Origin: Parafilimonas sp.
GTDB taxonomy: Bacteria > Bacteroidota > Bacteroidia > Chitinophagales > Chitinophagaceae
NCBI GenBank assembly: GCA_025927795.1
Contig: JAICKT010000257.1
Span: 1 to 6,424, forward strand
Length of the DNA: 6,424 nt
Direction of reading: 5' to 3'
Of this stretch, positions 5,383 to 6,424 are shown piece by piece. The notes under the pieces are model-generated. The model worked only from the letters and a program-made list of their open reading frames with translations, did no database searches and had not been told where the DNA came from. Numbering within the stretch: the first letter of the stretch is position 1; every line of letters begins with the position of its first letter. The position numbers were made by a program, and so were the translations under genes.

Positions 5383-6424
5383 ATGAATATGTTTTATGGT
5401 GCAAGTAACTTGATTTTTCAGCGTGCAACTGAGTTGCGTGCAACAATGACTCCTGCTGAAGAAGTTTTATGGAATGCTATACATATTAATGAATGGAAAT
5501 TGAAGTTTAGAAGGCAACATCCTATTGCAAATTATGTTGTTGATTTTTATTGTCATGCTAATAAGCTTGTGATTGAGCTTGATGGTTCAATTCATGACAA
5601 AGAAGAAGTAAAAAAGAATGATGTGTATAGAGAACAACATCTTCGTGATTTAGGCTTAACAGTTTTGAGGTTCAAAAATGAAGACGTTTTTAAAAATAAA
5701 CACGCTGTTTTACAAATAATTTATAATACAATCAACAAACTTAAAAACACCCCTTCGGGGGATGGGGGTAAGGAACGCCTTTTCGTAATAAAAGCCGGTG
5801 GAAACATTATTGATGACAAAATTAAACTTGGACGATTTCTAAAAGATTTTGCTACAATTTTTGGTGGCGCTTCTTTACACCCCTTTAGGGGACGGGGGTT
5901 GTTGGTCCATGGAGGTGGAAAGATTGCAACAGAAATCGGAAATAAATTAAACATCGAATCGAAATATATTAATGGCAGGAGAATAACTGATGATGATACA
6001 ATTGATTTGGTGACGATGGTATACGGTGGATTAATCAATAAAAAAATCGTTGCCCAATTACAATCGTTAAACTGTAATGCAATTGGTTTAACAGGTGCTG
6101 ATGCGAATATTATTCCCGCAAAAAAACGTGCAGTTAAAGATGTTGATTTTGGTTGGGTTGGAGACATTGAAAGCTCAAAGCTGAAAGCAGAAAGCTTAAG
6201 GCTTTTATTAGATAATAATTTTGTTCCAATATTTGCTCCGCTTACGCATGATGAACAAGGTCACATTTTAAATACAAATGCCGATACCATTGCTTCATCA
6301 TTAGCCATTGCACTTTCGCAATTTTATGATGTTCGTTTTATATATTGTTTTGAAAGAAAAGGTGTGTTGGAAAATGTTGAAGATGAAAATTCAGTTATCA
6401 CAAACATCAATAAAGAAAAATATA
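5383..6424 (+). CDS. argB: DUF559 endonuclease-like domain fused to N-acylglutamate kinase (ArgB), 3' truncated by the window end
   Basis: The frame from ATG 5383 is open for 347 codons to the window end. Residues 18-120 form a complete DUF559 domain (Vsr/restriction-endonuclease-like family): LRATMTPAEEVLW, KFRRQHPIANYVVDFYC (Asp54), LVIELDGSIH (Glu65, Asp67, His71), LGLTVLRFKNEDVF. Residues 122-129 (NTPSGDGG) come from repeat copy 8. From residue 133 the chain is ArgB, which phosphorylates N-acylglutamate: VIKAGGN (Lys137), VHGGGKIATE (176-185), NGRRITD (Arg200), GLTGADANII, FAPLTHD and LNTNADTIASS (Asn297, Asp301). Repeat copy 9 adds HPFRGRG (166-172) before LLVHGGG. About 45 C-terminal residues are missing at the window edge. 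No ATG, GTG or TTG lies between the late DUF559 domain and the kinase active site, so ArgB seems to depend on the DUF559 start. The joint could be split after translation or by an unusual start codon. Both domains look intact. Confidence 0.88.
   Translation, partial: MNMFYGASNLIFQRATELRATMTPAEEVLWNAIHINEWKLKFRRQHPIANYVVDFYCHANKLVIELDGSIHDKEEVKKNDVYREQHLRDLGLTVLRFKNEDVFKNKHAVLQIIYNTINKLKNTPSGDGGKERLFVIKAGGNIIDDKIKLGRFLKDFATIFGGASLHPFRGRGLLVHGGGKIATEIGNKLNIESKYINGRRITDDDTIDLVTMVYGGLINKKIVAQLQSLNCNAIGLTGADANIIPAKKRAVKDVDFGWVGDIESSKLKAESLRLLLDNNFVPIFAPLTHDEQGHILNTNADTIASSLAIALSQFYDVRFIYCFERKGVLENVEDENSVITNINKEKY
5747..5769 (+). repeat. GC-rich interspersed repeat, copy 8, forming the DUF559-ArgB linker
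   Basis: ACACCCCTTCGGGGGATGGG followed by GGT. It is read as N-T-P-S-G-D-G-G (122-129), the same frame as in argG and argF'. In RNA, CCCC (5750-5753), UUCG, GGGG (5758-5761) forms the very stable C(UUCG)G tetraloop hairpin. Confidence 0.9.
5877..5900 (+). repeat. GC-rich interspersed repeat, copy 9, in frame inside argB
   Basis: ACACCCCTTTAGGGGACGGG followed by GGTT, one change (ATG to ACG) from the core. It is read in another frame from the other in-gene copies, as H-P-F-R-G-R-G (residues 166-172 of the fusion). It lies between the first ArgB helix (FLKDFATIFGG) and the strand before the HGGG loop. Confidence 0.9.
6169..6195 (+). repeat. AAGCTCAAAGC-type purine-rich short repeat in argB
   Basis: GAAAGCTCAAAGCTGAAAGC followed by AGAAAGC. 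It is read as E-S-S-K-L-K-A-E-S (residues 263-271), matching the tract in argC (SSKLKARS). It follows GWVGDI, where homologues have a variable segment of slightly shorter length. Confidence 0.4.

Noticed and set aside
5770..5800. Independent ArgB start codon after the linker
   Set aside because: No ATG, GTG or TTG is in frame between the linker and the VIKAGGN motif; only rare ATA or ATT codons are present.
442..5900. CRISPR array
   Set aside because: The repeat units occur in both orientations, at irregular distances from about 70 to several thousand bases, and inside genes; there are no uniform spacers.
5721..6167. 148-codon minus-strand open frame
   Set aside because: It lies antisense to the ArgB coding region, which has clear family motifs; its composition is that of a shadow frame.

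Overview
The window is almost entirely an arginine biosynthesis operon of a Bacteroidota bacterium. AT-rich coding DNA, A-rich leaders without Shine-Dalgarno sequences, and the protein types (short-form ArgG, N-acyl-ornithine-type transcarbamylase, ArgB with KxGGN and NGRRITD motifs) suggest a Chitinophagaceae-like member. The family-level placement is an inference from sequence style, not a database match.

Layout: bases 1 to about 400 differ from the rest. They are more GC-rich (over 60% in 181-300) and encode, with one 47-base GT-AG intron, a fragment that resembles the post-helicase part of a eukaryotic (fungal-like) CHD3/Mi-2 chromatin remodeller. Somewhere in about 395-441 the sequence switches to bacterial DNA. 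The simplest explanation is a chimeric assembly or contaminated contig. From 501 on, all genes are on the + strand and tightly packed: argG (501-1748), a small cupin gene (1726-2094) overlapping both neighbours, argC (2078-3061), argD (3080-4267), an argF'-type transcarbamylase (4321-5295), and an open reading frame from 5383 to the window end that encodes a DUF559 endonuclease-like domain joined in frame to acylglutamate kinase (ArgB). ArgB is cut off by the window end.

The genes supply ArgB, ArgC and ArgD (acylglutamate to acylornithine), ArgF' (carbamoylation of the still-acylated ornithine) and ArgG (citrulline to argininosuccinate). The deacylase, ArgH and the first acyltransferase are not in the window. 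Valine 90 of the transcarbamylase, at the known acetyl/succinyl specificity position, points to the N-succinylated route described in Bacteroides.

The most notable feature is a 20-24 base GC-rich repeat (core CCCCTTTAGGGGATGGGGG) present in eight clear copies and one degenerate copy across the operon. It sits between genes, against start codons, supplies a stop codon, and lies in frame inside argG, argF' and argB. Two forward copies flank the DUF559 domain, and the second forms the linker to ArgB, which has no standard start codon of its own. This looks like a repeat-DUF559-repeat cassette that inserted before argB and captured its translation. The mobility of the repeat and the role of DUF559 in it are inference.
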